Origin: Calamus simplicifolius
Taxonomy: Eukaryota; Streptophyta; Magnoliopsida; Arecales; Arecaceae
Assembly: GCA_900491605.1 (NCBI GenBank)
Contig: UESW01003881.1
Location: 1,809,865 to 1,873,864 of the forward strand
Direction of reading: 5' to 3'
Length of the DNA stretch: 64,000 nucleotides
Below are positions 23,540 to 34,378 of this stretch, one piece after another. Within the stretch, counting starts at the first letter, position 1; every line of letters begins with the position of its first letter. Position numbers and translations under genes: made by a program. A model generated the notes under the pieces. That model was not told the DNA's origin. It saw only the letters and a program-made list of their open reading frames with translations, and did not search any database.

Positions 23540-24474
23540 ACATCAAACTGCAAGTAATGCTTAGGGACAAACCATATTTTGAATTGGAGGATGTCGTCAG
23601 TGGGAAGTCATGAATCATTGGTTTTTGTCTGTTTCGTTTATTCAAACCATAGATGATGGTTTAAAATACTGCAAGCTTTTATTAGAGACTTTGTGGTGTT
23701 TTTGGTTCGGTGAGTCAGAAGGAACATAACTCATATTTCTCGTCTCCCTTGATAATGATGGGCGTGAGTTTTGGATGATTCTGGAATCTGGTAAATGGGT
23801 TCTAAACGGGCACGAGTTCTCTGGGGGACAAGTTCTGTACCTTGAAGTGATTGCTGCCTTGTGTTAAAAGGGATGGCTGTGATTCTTGAGAAACAAAAAG
23901 TATTTATTAGGTGCGTACAGGTATGGTGGAAGTGGGGGCTATGCCGGGTTGGGCCAGGCCTTTGCAGACTTGCAGTCAGTTTTTTGTTTTTTTTGGGGGT
24001 TTCAGGCCGTGCTAAGGCTTATAAAATTTTGGCTAACTTAGGTCTGAACCCAATTCGAGCTCAGGTCCGAGCCCAACCCAAAATCTATTATTACACTGAC
24101 CCGAACTAGCTCATTTGTGCTGAAACATTGGGCCGGTTTAATTTTGTATTTAGTTAGTCATATAAGTTATTTGCTTATTCGGTTAGATAAGATTAAAGAA
24201 CGTATAAAATGGTTGTTTATTTAACCAATGAATATATGATTTTAATTTTGTATGAAATAAAATTATATAAATATTTGATTAATCCAATATAATTGGATCA
24301 ACTTTGGGCCTCAGGTTGGTTATATTTTTATTTAAGTTCAGCTTGAAATTAATATGGGTCTTAATTTTGATCTCAGAATCTGTCTTAAAGTTTATATAAT
24401 GTATCCCAATTAAAGATAAAATGAAAAAAAAATTGATTGTGATGATTTGGGCATATTAGAAAGAGTATTTTTTT
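23540..24474. other. RPL19 3' flank
   Basis: It contains the presumed RPL19 3' untranslated region and then non-coding DNA. A short open frame at 23861-24109 overlaps a stretch with GGGTTGGGCC and CCCAACCC words and shows no family motif. Confidence 0.4.
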
Positions 24475-24635
24475 AACAAGATAGAGATAGATTTAAATTA
24501 ATATGAATAAAAATAATTAAAAAATATAATTATTTATAATTTGAATGTCAATTGATTCTAAATAGAGCAGAGTGGAGGAAGCTAATCCATATAGTTGGGA
24601 AAAAGGTTTAGATGAGTTGAGTTGAGTTAGAAATC
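24475..24635 (+). mobile_element. RTE-type LINE 3' tail
   Basis: It ends in AGTTGGGAAAAAGGTTTAGA followed by TGAGTTGAGTTGAGTT, the characteristic 3' end of plant RTE LINEs. The preceding 80 bases match, by eye, the reverse complement of 58797-58880. This is a 5'-truncated insertion. Confidence 0.7.
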
Positions 24636-25379
24636 TCTGTTTAGAAGAAATTGGGCTCGGTTGAGTTATTGACGAGGGAGCCCAAGGTTATTGATGAGAG
24701 AGAAGGTTCAAATGATCATTTAATTTAAATTTAAAAGTTCATTTGTTACTTGTTATCCTATTTTTCTATCTTTAAATTTACTATATTATTTTTATTTAAT
24801 AATTTTTAAAATAATTTTTAGGTTCAAATGATCATTATTTTTGAAAACAAAAAATTACCAAACTTTAATGGATGACATGGTGAAGGAAAAAATAAAAAGA
24901 AAAAAAGAGAAAAAAAAGGTCGTGACCATCAAAGGGTTCTAGGTAGAAAAACGGTAAAGACTGATGAAATAAACCGCAGGTGTTAGCTTATACAGAAGTG
25001 AGCTGAAGAAAACAAGCCATGGAGAGATGTAATAAATCTAAGTTTATTTACTATTTAGTTATTAGTTTATTATATTCTATGGGAGAACCGTATTTTTTTT
25101 AATTTATTTATTGCGTGGAGCTTTGAATTAAAATTTTTGCTGTTAGTAAATAGCACTTTCCTATTATTTTGTGCTCGCCTCGTTTGAAATTCGTGAAGGA
25201 ACTTCTGACAAATTGAGAGGACATGCTACGCTTTCTTAAGCATGTTTGGTGGCTAAACGCCATTGAGGATCGTCTTCTATGATTTGAATCAGAGCACAAT
25301 TTGAGGAAATAGCTGAATTTAGGACCTGAAGAATGAGAACTACTCTATTAACATTTTTACGCATTTGTGTTTTATTTGT
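24636..25379. other. AT-rich spacer
   Basis: No gene or clear repeat was recognised. Confidence 0.4.
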
Positions 25380-26040
25380 TTCAAGGTGTTTCGTGTCATC
25401 TCCAGCCTGATGGCTGAGACTTTCTCTGGTGGGTAGAGTGACAAGCGGTTCAAGGCTATTGATGGTGATGCTGCCAAGGGTTCTGAAGCTAAGATTGATG
25501 GTTCTTCGTCAGTTGCTAGTGGTGAGATCAATCCTTCGAGAAAGCCCTCTTGTTCTTGGGCAAGAGATGACGAAGGATGCCTCTGCATCTTTGCTGCTCA
25601 ACAGAGTTGAACAGCGTCTTTGAAGAGGAGATGAAATCCCTGCGCAAGCAATTCAATAGGAAGATTACTTTTGCAAGGACAGAGATTGATTTAGGTAGGG
25701 AGGAATGAATATTAGTCTTAATTGATCGTACCATGGGACAGCGCCTGGGGTTGGATTTTCTAGGCCATAGTCTCAAGGAAAGATGGACACTGGTTGCTGA
25801 GTTTGAAGTCTGTCCAATTGGATCTGATCATTTTGTTTTCCACTTCCATTGTGAAGATGATCTTGTCAATGTGGACCACAAAGGACTCATGAATGGTGGG
25901 TGGTCAGCTGCTTTCCTTAGAACCGTGGCGGCCAAAGTTTCAACCTTCTAAGATGCTTATCTCCACTGCTGTTTGGATGCACTTGGAGGAACACCCTGTC
26001 GAACTTTGGTTCAAGAGTCATATGTGATTGGATTGGCTAC
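25380..26040 (+). pseudogene. L1-type LINE ORF1 fragment (DUF4283-like), broken
   Basis: 25733-25951 reads GQRLGLDFLGHSLKERWTLV, then EFEVCPIGSDHFVFHFHCED and LMNGGWSAAF. The pattern of a Trp-containing helix, E(F)xVxPxGxxxFxFxFxxEED and then GGW is that of the DUF4283 domain in plant LINE ORF1 proteins. Upstream (from about 25405) a frame begins MAETFSGG and is interrupted by stops. No zinc knuckle or ORF2 follows. It is a decayed fragment next to RTE and gypsy sequences. Confidence 0.5.
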
Positions 26041-26044
26041 ATGA

Positions 26045-26150
26045 AGGACTAAGTCGATGTTCAAATTACAAATAGTTATATATCTCTTAATTATTTTTGT
26101 CTATATTAGTTTAGATCTATCTCTATTTCTATCACTCTTTTAACCCTTTA
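26045..26150 (-). mobile_element. RTE LINE 3' fragment
   Basis: ACTAAGTCGATGTTCAAATT, then AAATAGTTATAT and ATCTATCTCTATTTCTATCA, match the segment at about 58796-58885, which is part of a minus-strand RTE relic. The gypsy LTR at 26169 starts just after it. Confidence 0.5.
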
Positions 26151-26168
26151 TGGTTAGATAACAGATTG

Positions 26169-26545
26169 TGATGGGGCCAGTTGACTCCATAAAAATAAAA
26201 TTTTTTGGACGGCCCCAAAGGCTGACGGCTCCAAAGACCGACGGCCCCAAAGGCCGACACCTCCAAAGATCGACGGCCCCAAAGGCCGACGGCTCCAAGC
26301 CCGATGGCCCCAAAGGCCGACACCCGACGGCCCCAAAGGCCGACGGCCCGAAAGGCCGTCGGCCCCAAAGGCCGACACCTCCAAGACCGACGGCCCCAAA
26401 GACCGACACCTCCAAAGACCGACGGCCCCAAAGGCCGACACCTCCAAGACTGGCACCTCCAAGACTGACGGCCCCAAAGGCCGACACCTCCAAAGACCGA
26501 CGGCCTCAAAGGCCGACGGCTCCAAGTCCAACGGCCCCAAAGGCC
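26169..26545 (+). mobile_element. LTR-A of gag-only gypsy family, truncated
   Basis: It starts TGATGGGGCCAGTTGACTCC like the LTRs at 28757, 33394 and 35312 and enters the roughly 30-bp repeat of ACGGCCCCAAAGGCCGACAC. At about 26545 it jumps straight into the middle of gag, so promoter, U5, primer site and gag start are all missing. Confidence 0.8.
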
Positions 26546-27678
26546 CGACTTTCGTCTCCATCTCCTTCTGCCTCGTCTTCTTCTTCCTCCGAGCCATCTC
26601 GAGTGCCCCGACGATCAACCACTAGGCGGAGGAACGCCTGGAGAGTACGACCGGCGCCTCGACGAGCTCGCCAAGAAGATCAACCATCAGCTGGAGGAAG
26701 AGTTCGACACTCGTCCTCCCTACACTTGCCGCATCCTGGAGGAACCGGTTCCCTCCAGGTTCCGCTTCCCCCAGGTTGACCCGTACGACGGTACGATGGA
26801 TCCTCTCGATCATCTCGAGAGTTACAAAGCAATGATGCAAATCCAGGGTGCTTCAGACGCCCTTCTCTGCAAGGCCTTCCCCGCCACCCTGCGGAAGGCC
26901 GTCCGTGCATGGCACTCACGCCTGCCCCCTCACAGCATAGACTCCTTCCGGGAGCTGGAGAGGGCATTTTTGGCCCACTTTGATGCCTGCCGCCGGATCC
27001 CAAGGGTGGCGGACAGCCTCTTCTCTGTCCGCCAAAAGGAAAGAGAGTCACTACGGGACTTCGTATCCCGATTCAAAACCGCCGCCCTCGAGGTCTACCA
27101 TCTCGACGATGCGGTGGCCACCCTGGCGCTGAAGCGGGGACTCCTTCCGTCCCGCTTCACCTTTTCTCTGGACAAAAAGCCTCCCGGCTCCTATGATGAG
27201 TTGCTAAGCCGGGCCCAGAAGTACATCCGCGCCAACGAGACTGACTCATCCAGAAGGGAAGCCGGCAGGAGTTCCAATAAGAAGCCGACACCCACGGAAC
27301 CAGCTGAGGAACGATCCAGGCAGCTCGAACCACCCCGTCGCTTTGACCACCGGCCCAGGCGCTGGTTCCTAAGGGGCGGTTTACTCCTCTCACGGCTCCG
27401 ATCTCCCACATCCTGCTAGAGATTGAGGAGGAGCCTTACTTTCAACGCCCATGTCCCCTAAAGTCAGTAAACCCCCACAACAAGAGCTTTACTACCGGTA
27501 TCACCAAGACTATGGATATGACACCGAAGATTGCTGCCATTTGAAGAAGGCCATTGAAAAGTTTGTCCAGCAGGGCCACTTGAGCAAGTTCATTCGAGGA
27601 AACCTCACGGCCCCGGGTGCGTCGGCACCTCCAGCGCCTCAGATTTGCCTCAATAATGCCCAACGGAAGGAACAATAG
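26546..27678 (+). CDS. Gag of gag-only Tat-lineage element (copy 1, 5' truncated)
   Basis: Structural capsid protein of an LTR retrotransposon, which would form virus-like particles in the cytoplasm. The main frame (26796-27419) carries the retrotransposon gag domain: MDPLDHLESYKAMMQIQGAS, then AWHSRLPPHSIDSFRELERA, FLAHFDACRR and LFSVRQKERESLRDFVSRF. Upstream, in another frame, come EERLEEYDRR-like and QVDPYDGT words. After a stop at 27417-27419, a second frame (27451-27678) holds YHQDYGYDTEDCCHLKKAIE, the conserved Tat-type Gag C-terminal segment, and ends QRKEQ. No protease, RT or integrase follows; a 25-bp repeat array and the next LTR come instead. The N terminus is lost by fusion to LTR-A. 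Confidence 0.85.
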
Positions 27679-27879
27679 CATGATCTCATGAGGGGCGAGC
27701 AGCAGCTCGGAGAGCCGACGAAAGGAGGCAAGCTGGCATCAAAATGGGAAGCTTCTCCCCCGCATTCGGAACGCGGACGGTATTATCAGTAGCTTGCTGA
27801 TTCTTTAATAAAGTATTATTCAGAATATCCTTGTTTTATCATGCTCTTGGGATGAGTATATTTCTTAGACAGAGACTGG

Positions 27880-28450
27880 CTCCGCGTCGGCACCAAAGAC
27901 CAACTCCGCGTCGGCAAGAAAGACCGACTCCGCATCGGCAACGGAGACCGACTCCGCGTTGGCAACGGAGATCGACTCCGCGTCGGCAACAGAGACTGAC
28001 TCCGCATTGGCACCAAAGACCGACTCCGCGTCGGCAACAAGACCAACTCTGCGTCGGCACCAAAGACCGACTCTGCGTCGGCACCAAGACCGACTCCGCG
28101 TCGGCACCAAGATCGACTCCGCGTCGGCACCAAAGACCGACTCCGCGTCGGCTCAAAGACCGACTCCGCGTCGGCAACAAAGACCGACTCTGCGTTGACG
28201 CCAAAGACCGACTCCGCGTCGGCACCAAAGACCCGCGAAGGCAAACAGCTGCAAAAAAGCTAAGTATACTGCACTGAGAAAAAGTTTCTTTTCATTAGTA
28301 TCTGAATGCGTTACAGGAAAACCACCAAAGACCGACTCCGCGTCGGCAACAAAGACCGACTCCGTGTCGGCACCAAAGACCGACTCCGCGTCGGCAACAA
28401 AGACCGGCCTCCGCATCGGCACCCAAGACCGGCTCCATGTCGGCACCCTC
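27880..28450 (+). repeat. ~25-bp tandem repeats between gag and 3' LTR (copy 1)
   Basis: About 20 units of AAGACCGACTCCGCGTCGGC with ACCAA or AACAA. Each unit contains the short inverted repeat CCGAC...GTCGG. The array is interrupted at about 28240-28315 by unrelated sequence. The same array occurs at 32735-33115 in the second element. Confidence 0.9.
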
Positions 28451-28742
28451 AAGCTCAAGACCCGTGGACTCCAATCAACAGAGTTTCCTGGGGGGGGGCA
28501 GATAAACCCTGCAGAAGGAGACCAATTTCTTTAAAGAAAAAGGCACCTGAGCCTGGCCCAAGCACCCTCTGGTCATCCTCCTGGTTCAAAAGACTTCCAG
28601 ACTCCACGTTGGAAAGGATTACTAGCCGCCCTCAGCTAGCCAAAGAAGGCACGCAGACGTCCATCCAGGGCAGCGCAATATACCAAGGTAAAAGTTCTAC
28701 ACTCCTTTCGCTTAGCTGATGCGGAGCACACAAGCTCAAGGA

Positions 28743-28756
28743 GAGTGGGGGGCATT
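28743..28756 (+). other. Polypurine tract before LTR-B
   Basis: GAGTGGGGGGCATT sits directly before TGAT at 28757. The same sequence type precedes LTR-C. It marks LTR-B as the 3' LTR of the first element. Confidence 0.7.
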
Positions 28757-28794
28757 TGATTGGGCCAGTTGACCCCATGAAAAATAAATTTTTT

Positions 28795-29515
28795 GGACGG
28801 CCCCAAAGGCCGACGGCTCCAAAGATCGTTGGCCCCAAAGGCCGACACCTCCAAGACCGACGGCCCCAAAGGCCGACACCTTCAAAGACCGACGGCCCCA
28901 AAGGCCGACGGCTCCAAGCCCGACGGCCCCAAAGGCCGACACCCGACGGCCCCAAAGGCCGATGGCTCCAAAGACCATCGGCCCCAAAGGCCGACACCTC
29001 CAAGACCGACGGCCCCAAAGGCTGATGGCTCCAAAGACCGACGCCCCAAAGGCCGACACCTCCAAGACCGGTACCTCCAAGGCCGGAACCTCCAAGACCG
29101 ATGGCCCCAAAGGCCGATGGCTCCAAACCCGACGGCCCCAAAGGCCGACACCCGACGGCCCCAAAGACCATCGGCCCCAAAGTCCGACACCTCCAAGACC
29201 GACGGCCTCAAAGGCCGACGGCTCCAAGACCGACGGCCCAAAGGCCGACACCTCCAAGACCGGCACCTCCAAGACCGACGCCCCAAAGGCCGACACCCGA
29301 CGGCCCCAAGGCCGACACCCGATGGCCCCAAAGGCCGACATCTCCAAGACCGACGGCCCCAAAGGCCGACACCTCCAAGACCGATGGCCCCAAAGGCCGA
29401 CACCTCCAAAGATCGACGGCCCCAAAGGCCGACGGCTCCAAGCCCGATGGCCCAAAGGCCGACATCTCCAAGACCGACGGCCCCAAAGGCCAACATCCCC
29501 AAGACTGACATCTCC
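28795..29515 (+). repeat. ~30-bp LTR repeat
   Basis: Alternating ACGGCCCCAAAGGCCGACAC and CTCCAAGACCG units, with ACGGCTCCAAAGACC variants. The same repeat is found at 26220-26540, 33440-33810 and 35350-36060 in the other LTR copies, with different unit orders. Confidence 0.9.
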
Positions 29516-29799
29516 AAGCAAGTCAGCCCCGACATCTTCCAGCCAGCCCCGGCGCTTCCCAGCTGGCCCCGGCACCTTCCAAGGTGGCCCCGGTACTTCC
29601 AAGCTAGGCGTCCCCGGCATCTTCCTAGCCGGCCCACTACGTCTCCAAGCTAGGCGGCCCCGGCATAACCCAGGTGGCCCCAGCATCTTCCTATCCGGCC
29701 CTGCATGATCCAAGTCGGCACCGACGCTTCCATCCCAGCCAGCCCTGGCACCTCTTAGCTGGCCCCAGCGCTTCCTTCCCAGGTGGCCCCGACATCTCC

Positions 29800-30395
29800 T
29801 GTCCCGCCGAGTCGGCCAAGGCCATCTCAGGCCGGCCCGACTTGGCCCCGGCGTCTCCAGTTCCGCCGAGTCGGCCAAGGCCATCCCAGGCCGTACCGAC
29901 TCAGCCCCGGCGTCTCCTGTCCCGCCGAGTCGGCCAAGGCCATCCCAGGCCGGCCCGACTCGGCCCCGGCATCTCCTATCCGCCGAGTCGGCCAAGGCCA
30001 TCCCAGGCCGGCCCGACTCGGCCCCGGCGTCTCCTGTCCCGTCGAGTCGGCCAAGGCCATCCCCGGCCGGCCCGACTCAGCCCTGGCTTCTCTAGTCCCG
30101 CCGAGTCGGCCAAGGCCATCCCAGGCCGGCCCGACTCGGCCCCGGCGTCTCCAGTCCCACCGAGTCGGCCAAGGCCATCCCCGACCGGCCCGACTCGGCC
30201 CCGGCGTCTCCTGTCCGCCGAGTCGGCCAAGGCCATCCCAGGCCGGCCCAACTCGGCCCTGACGTCTCCTGTCCCGCCGAGTCGGCCAAGGCCATCCCAG
30301 GCCGGCCCGACTCGGCCCGGGCATCTCCTGTCCCGTCGAGTCAGCCAAGGCCATCCCAGGCCGGCCTGACTCGGCCCCGGCATCTCCAATTCCTG
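29800..30395 (+). repeat. 60-bp LTR repeat
   Basis: About ten units of GGCCGGCCCGACTCGGCCCC then GGCGTCTCCTGTCCCGCCGA then GTCGGCCAAGGCCATCCCAG, 60 bp. It is related to the 60-bp units at 4440-4866, 7205-8290 and 36655-37020. Confidence 0.9.
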
Positions 30396-30895
30396 CCAGA
30401 TCAGCCCTAGCGGTTCAAGAAATCGCTCTCTGACACGCACCGTCCGACAGCGCCAGACGCGCGCCGCCCGACAATCCCAGACGCACACCGCCCGATAGCC
30501 CCGACGGCTGATGGGACGTAGCCCACTAACCAGCCAGATTCACGCAACTGAACTCCGCAGACACCTCCTCCTCACGCAACCCCACATGATCATACCAGGG
30601 TCAAACCCTATAAAAAGGTGAATCCACCCAGTAAATAGGTACGCGTGATAACCCCAAAAATCGCCATCTCAACTCTAAAGGGATTCCTCTCTCGGAGATC
30701 CCTCTTCTTCCACATAAAACAGGGCTCACTCGAGCCCTTCTTCAGCTGTGACCTCAGTCACTAACTTGGCCGTCGGAGGGTCCCACCGAAGACCCCTTCG
30801 GTCCCGGGACTTCTTTGCAGGCAACCCGGCGAAGCGAGGATTCAAGAAGCACCTCCATTCCCGACGTCCAGGAGAGGTGATCGAGCGTCATCAGA

Positions 30896-30915
30896 TTGGT
30901 GCGCCAGGTAGGGGG
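30896..30915 (+). other. Primer-binding site of gag-only element
   Basis: TTGGTGCGCCAGGTAGGGGG begins two bases after the LTR end. A GCGCCAGGTAGGGG core is the sort of primer site seen in Tat-lineage elements such as rice RIRE2. Which tRNA it pairs with was not checked. Confidence 0.75.
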
Positions 30916-30982
30916 GATAAGAAAAAGTAGCGAATGTTCTCCCTGAGCTACACTTTTCATCCTCTCTCTTCTTCAAGAAGCT

Positions 30983-32525
30983 ATGGAGGTGACTCGAGCC
31001 CAGGATGCCTCCGTCAGCTGTCCGGCGGGGCCCCTCCGCCAGCTAGGCAGTAGGAGGCCGATCCTTCTGTTACCAACCCTCCGGTTGCCGCCTACCACCG
31101 GACGCCGCTGTCCAAACGGTGGAGCAGCTGGCAACTCTCTCCAGCAAGTCCAGAATCTCACCGCCATGGTCCACGAGCTCCAGCAGCAGCAATCCATGGC
31201 CATCCAGCACCAGACCGCTCCCCCCGCCAGCCAGCAGTTGGCGAGGGAGGTTCTCGGCGGGAGGCCGGTCGGCGAGACCGGCCGACGTCAAGTTTCCCAA
31301 GGAAGCCTCGATGCGAGCCCTCCAAGCGACCGCGGTCCCCTGACCACGGCCCCAATGAGTTTCCTCCCAAGCCACATCATCACGAGGAACCCAGGCGGAA
31401 GTCCCGACTTCTGTCTCCATCTCCTTTGCCCCTCTTCTTCTTCCTCCGAGCCATCTCGGAGTGCCCCGACGATTAACCACCAGGCAGAGGAACGCCTGGA
31501 GGAGTACGACCGGCGCCTCGACGAGCTCGCCAAGAAGATCAACCATCAGCCGGAGGAAGAGTTCGACACTCGTCCTCCCTACACTCGTCGCATCCTGGAG
31601 GAATCGGTTCCCTCCAGGTTCTGCTTCCCTCAGGTGGACCCGTACGATGGTACGATGGATCCTCTCGATCATCTCGAGAGTTACAAAGCAATGATGCAAA
31701 TCCAGGGCTTCAGACGCCCTTCTCTGCAAGGCCTTCCCCGCACCCTGCGGAAGGCCGCCCGTGCATGGCACTCACGCCTGCCCCCTCACAGCATAGACTC
31801 CTTTTGGGAGCTGGAGAGGGCATTTTTGGCCCACTTTGATGCCTGCCGCCAGATCCCAAAGGTGGCGGACAGCCTCTTCTCCGTTCGCCAGAAGGAAGGA
31901 GAATCACTGCGGGACTTCGTGTCCTGATTCAAATCGCCGCCCTTGAGGTCTACCATCTCGACGATGCGGTGGCCACCTTGGCGCTGAAGCGGGGACTCCT
32001 TTCGTCCCGCTTAACCTTTTCTCTGGACAAAAAGCCTCCCGGCTCCTATGCCGAGTTGCTAAGCCAGGCCCAGAAGTACATCCGCGCCAATGAGGCTGAC
32101 TCGTCCAGAAGGGAAGCCGGCAGGAGTTCCAATAAGAAGCCGACACCCACGGAACCAGCTGAGGAACGATCCAGGCAGCTCGAACCACCCTGTCGCTTTG
32201 ACCATCGGCCCTAAGCACTGGTTCCTAAGGGATGGTTTACTCCTCTCACGGCTCCGATCTCCCACATCCTACTAGAGATTGAGGAGGAGCCTTACTTTCA
32301 ATGCCCACATCCCCTAAAGTCAGTAAACCCCCATAACAAAGAGCTTTACTGCTGGTATCACCAAGACTATGGACATGATACCGAAGATTGCTGCCATTTG
32401 AAGAAGGCCATTGAAAAGTTTGTCCAGCAGGGCCACTTGGGCAAGTTTGTTCGAGGAAACCTCACGGCCCCGGGTGCGTCGGCACCTCCAGCGCCTCAGA
32501 TTTGCCTCAACAATGCCCCAACGGA
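30983..32525 (+). pseudogene. Gag of gag-only Tat-lineage element (copy 2)
   Basis: A full-length start is present here: MEVTRAQDASVSCPAGP, a Gln-rich segment (VHELQQQQSMAIQHQ), EERLEEYDRRLDELAKKINH, then the gag domain from DPLDHLESYKAMMQIQG through ELERAFLAHFDACRQ and LFSVRQKEGESLRDFVS. A pair of compensating small indels changes residues after MQIQG (FRRPSLQGLP instead of ASDALLCKAFPA). The frame stops at 31925-31927, one base is lost just after, and the rest (ALKRGLLSSRLTFSLDKKPP, AQKYIRANEADSS) reads on from 31969 to 32212. The Tat-type C-terminal segment (YHQDYGHDTEDCCHLKK) follows in yet another frame to about 32525. No pol is present before the next LTR. Confidence 0.85.
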
Positions 32526-32734
32526 AGGAATAATAGCATGATCTCATGAGGGGCGAGCAGCAGCTCAGAGAGCCGACGGAAGGAAGCAAGCTTGCATCAA
32601 AATGGGAAGCTTGTCCCCCGCATTCGGAACGCGGACGGTATTATCAGTAGCTTGCTGATTCTTTAATAAAGTATTATTTAGAATATCCTTGTTTTATCAC
32701 GCTCTTGGGATGAGTATATTTCTTAGACAGAGAT

Positions 32735-33115
32735 CGGCTCCGCATCGGCACCAAAGACCGACTCCGCATCGGCAACAAAGACCGACTCTGCGTCGGCAAC
32801 AAAGATCGACTCCGCATCGGCACCAAAGACCGACTCCGCATTGGCACCAAGACCGACTCCGCGTCGGCACCAAGACCGACTCCGCGTCGGCACCAAAGAC
32901 CGACTCCGCATCGGCAACAAAGACCGACTCCGCATCGGCAACAAAGACCGACACCGCGTCGGCACCAAAGACCGACTTCGCATTGGCACCAAAGACCGAC
33001 TCCGCATCGACAAGAAAGACCGACTCTGGGTCGGCAAGAAAGATCGACTCCGCGTCGGCAACGGAGACCGACTCCGCATCGGCAACAGAGACCGACTCCG
33101 CGTTNGCAGAAGGAG
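32735..33115 (+). repeat. ~25-bp tandem repeats between gag and 3' LTR (copy 2), contains an N
   Basis: Same unit as 27880-28450 (AAGACCGACTCCGCATCGGC plus ACCAA/AACAA), about 14 units. Position 33105 is an undetermined base, and the array ends there and passes into GCAGAAGGAGACCAATTTCT, which also follows the first array at 28510, so the array length may be wrong in the assembly. Confidence 0.9.
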
Positions 33116-33393
33116 ACCAATTTCTTTAAAGAAAAAGGCACCTGAGCCTGGCCCAAGCACCCTCTGGTCACCCTCCGGGGTTCGAAAGGTTCTCGACAGC
33201 CTCAACTTTGCCTCATCGGCTTCATCTTTGCCTCAACGGCTAACTGACGAGCGTCCCCCCAAAAAGTTAGCGTACGCTGCTTTCAGTGGCGGCGTGAGGT
33301 AATCAATTTGCCTCCAAAAAATTTCTTGAAGTTCTACACTCCTTTCGCTTAGCTGATGCAGGGCACGCAAGCTCAAGGAGTGTGGGGGGCATT

Positions 33394-34378
33394 TGATGGA
33401 GCCAGTTAACCCCATGGAAAATAAAAAAAATTTTGGACGGCCCCAATGGCCGATGGTTCCAAAGAGCGACGACCCCAAAGGCCGACACCTCCAAGACCGA
33501 CAGCCCCAAAGGCCGACGGCTCCAAAGACCGACGGCCCCAAAGGCTGACGGCTCCAAGACCGACGGCCCCAAAGGCCGACACCTCCAAGACCGACGGCCC
33601 CAATGACCGACGGCTCCAAAGACTGACGACCCTAATGGCCGATGGCTCCAAAGACCGACGGCCCCAAAGGCCAACACCTCTAAGACCGATGACCCCAATG
33701 GCCGACGGCTCCAAAGACCGACAGCCCCAAAGGCCGACACCTCCAAGACCGACGGCCACAATGGCCGACGGCTCTAAAGGCCGACGGCTCTAAAGGCCGA
33801 CGGCTCCAAGACCGGCGGCCCCCTACGTCTCCAAGCTAGCTGGCCCCGGCACTTCCCAGGCGGCCCCGGCACCTTCCTGGCAGCCCCAGCGGTTCAAGAA
33901 ACCGCCTCTCTAACGCGCACCGCTCGACAGCACCAGATCCGACACTCAACAGCCCCACCGGCTGATGGGACAGAACCTACCTACCAAACAACTGATGGGA
34001 CGTAACCCACCAACCAGCCCAGATTCACGCAAGGGCTCAGCAGACAATCTGACTTCACACAATCACACGTGATCATGCCAGGGTCAACCCCTATAAAAAG
34101 GTAAATCCACCCAGTAAACAGGTATGCGCGATAACCCCCAAAATCACCATCTCAGCGTCCAGGAAGGAATCCCTCCTCCCTGAGACCCTCTTCCTATACT
34201 AAAAATGGCTCACTCGAGCTCCTCTTCAGCTGTGACCTCGATTGCTGACTTGGGCATCGGAGGGTCTCACCGGAGGACCCCCTCCGGTCTTGGGACTTCT
34301 TTGCAGGCAATCCAGCGAAGCGGGGATTCGAGAAGCACTTCATTTCCGATGTCCAGAAGAGGTGATTGAGCGTCATCA
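33394..34378 (+). mobile_element. LTR-C, 3' LTR of second gag-only element
   Basis: Starts TGATGGAGCCAGTTAACCCC after a GTGTGGGGGGCATT polypurine tract and ends GAGCGTCATCA. It is short (985 bp) because the 60-bp repeat block is absent and the 30-bp block is reduced. TATA box at 34092-34099. The bases flanking the composite (GATTG before 26169, AGTTT after 34378) do not match, so no target duplication is visible for the tandem. Confidence 0.85.

Larger units (their letters stand above)
28757..30893 (+). mobile_element. LTR-B, shared by two gag-only elements
   Basis: Starts TGATTGGGCCAGTTGACC and ends GAGCGTCATCA. It is preceded by a polypurine tract and followed by a primer site, so it serves as 3' LTR of the left element and 5' LTR of the right one. 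Inside are a roughly 30-bp repeat (28795-29515), a 60-bp repeat (29800-30395), a TATA box at 30609-30616 and the U5 block (GCTCACTCGAGCCCTTCTTC, GGTCCCGGGACTTC). The very long frames over it in both strands come from repeat periods and are not genes. Confidence 0.85.

Noticed and set aside
27816..28277. Frames over the 25-bp arrays (also 32674-33205)
   Set aside because: Repeat translation with no domain. The sequence is a non-coding part of the gag-only element.
27880..28450. CRISPR-like regular repeats
   Set aside because: Units are contiguous, without unique spacers, in a plant retrotransposon.
28736..30001. 421-codon minus-strand frame and several 200-280-codon frames over 28793-30369
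   Set aside because: They run across 30- and 60-bp GC-rich tandem repeats whose periods are near multiples of three, giving repetitive Gly/Arg/Pro/Trp peptides open in many frames on both strands.
26169..34378. Target-site duplication around the tandem gag-only pair
   Set aside because: Flanks GATTG and AGTTT do not match, so no duplication is claimed.
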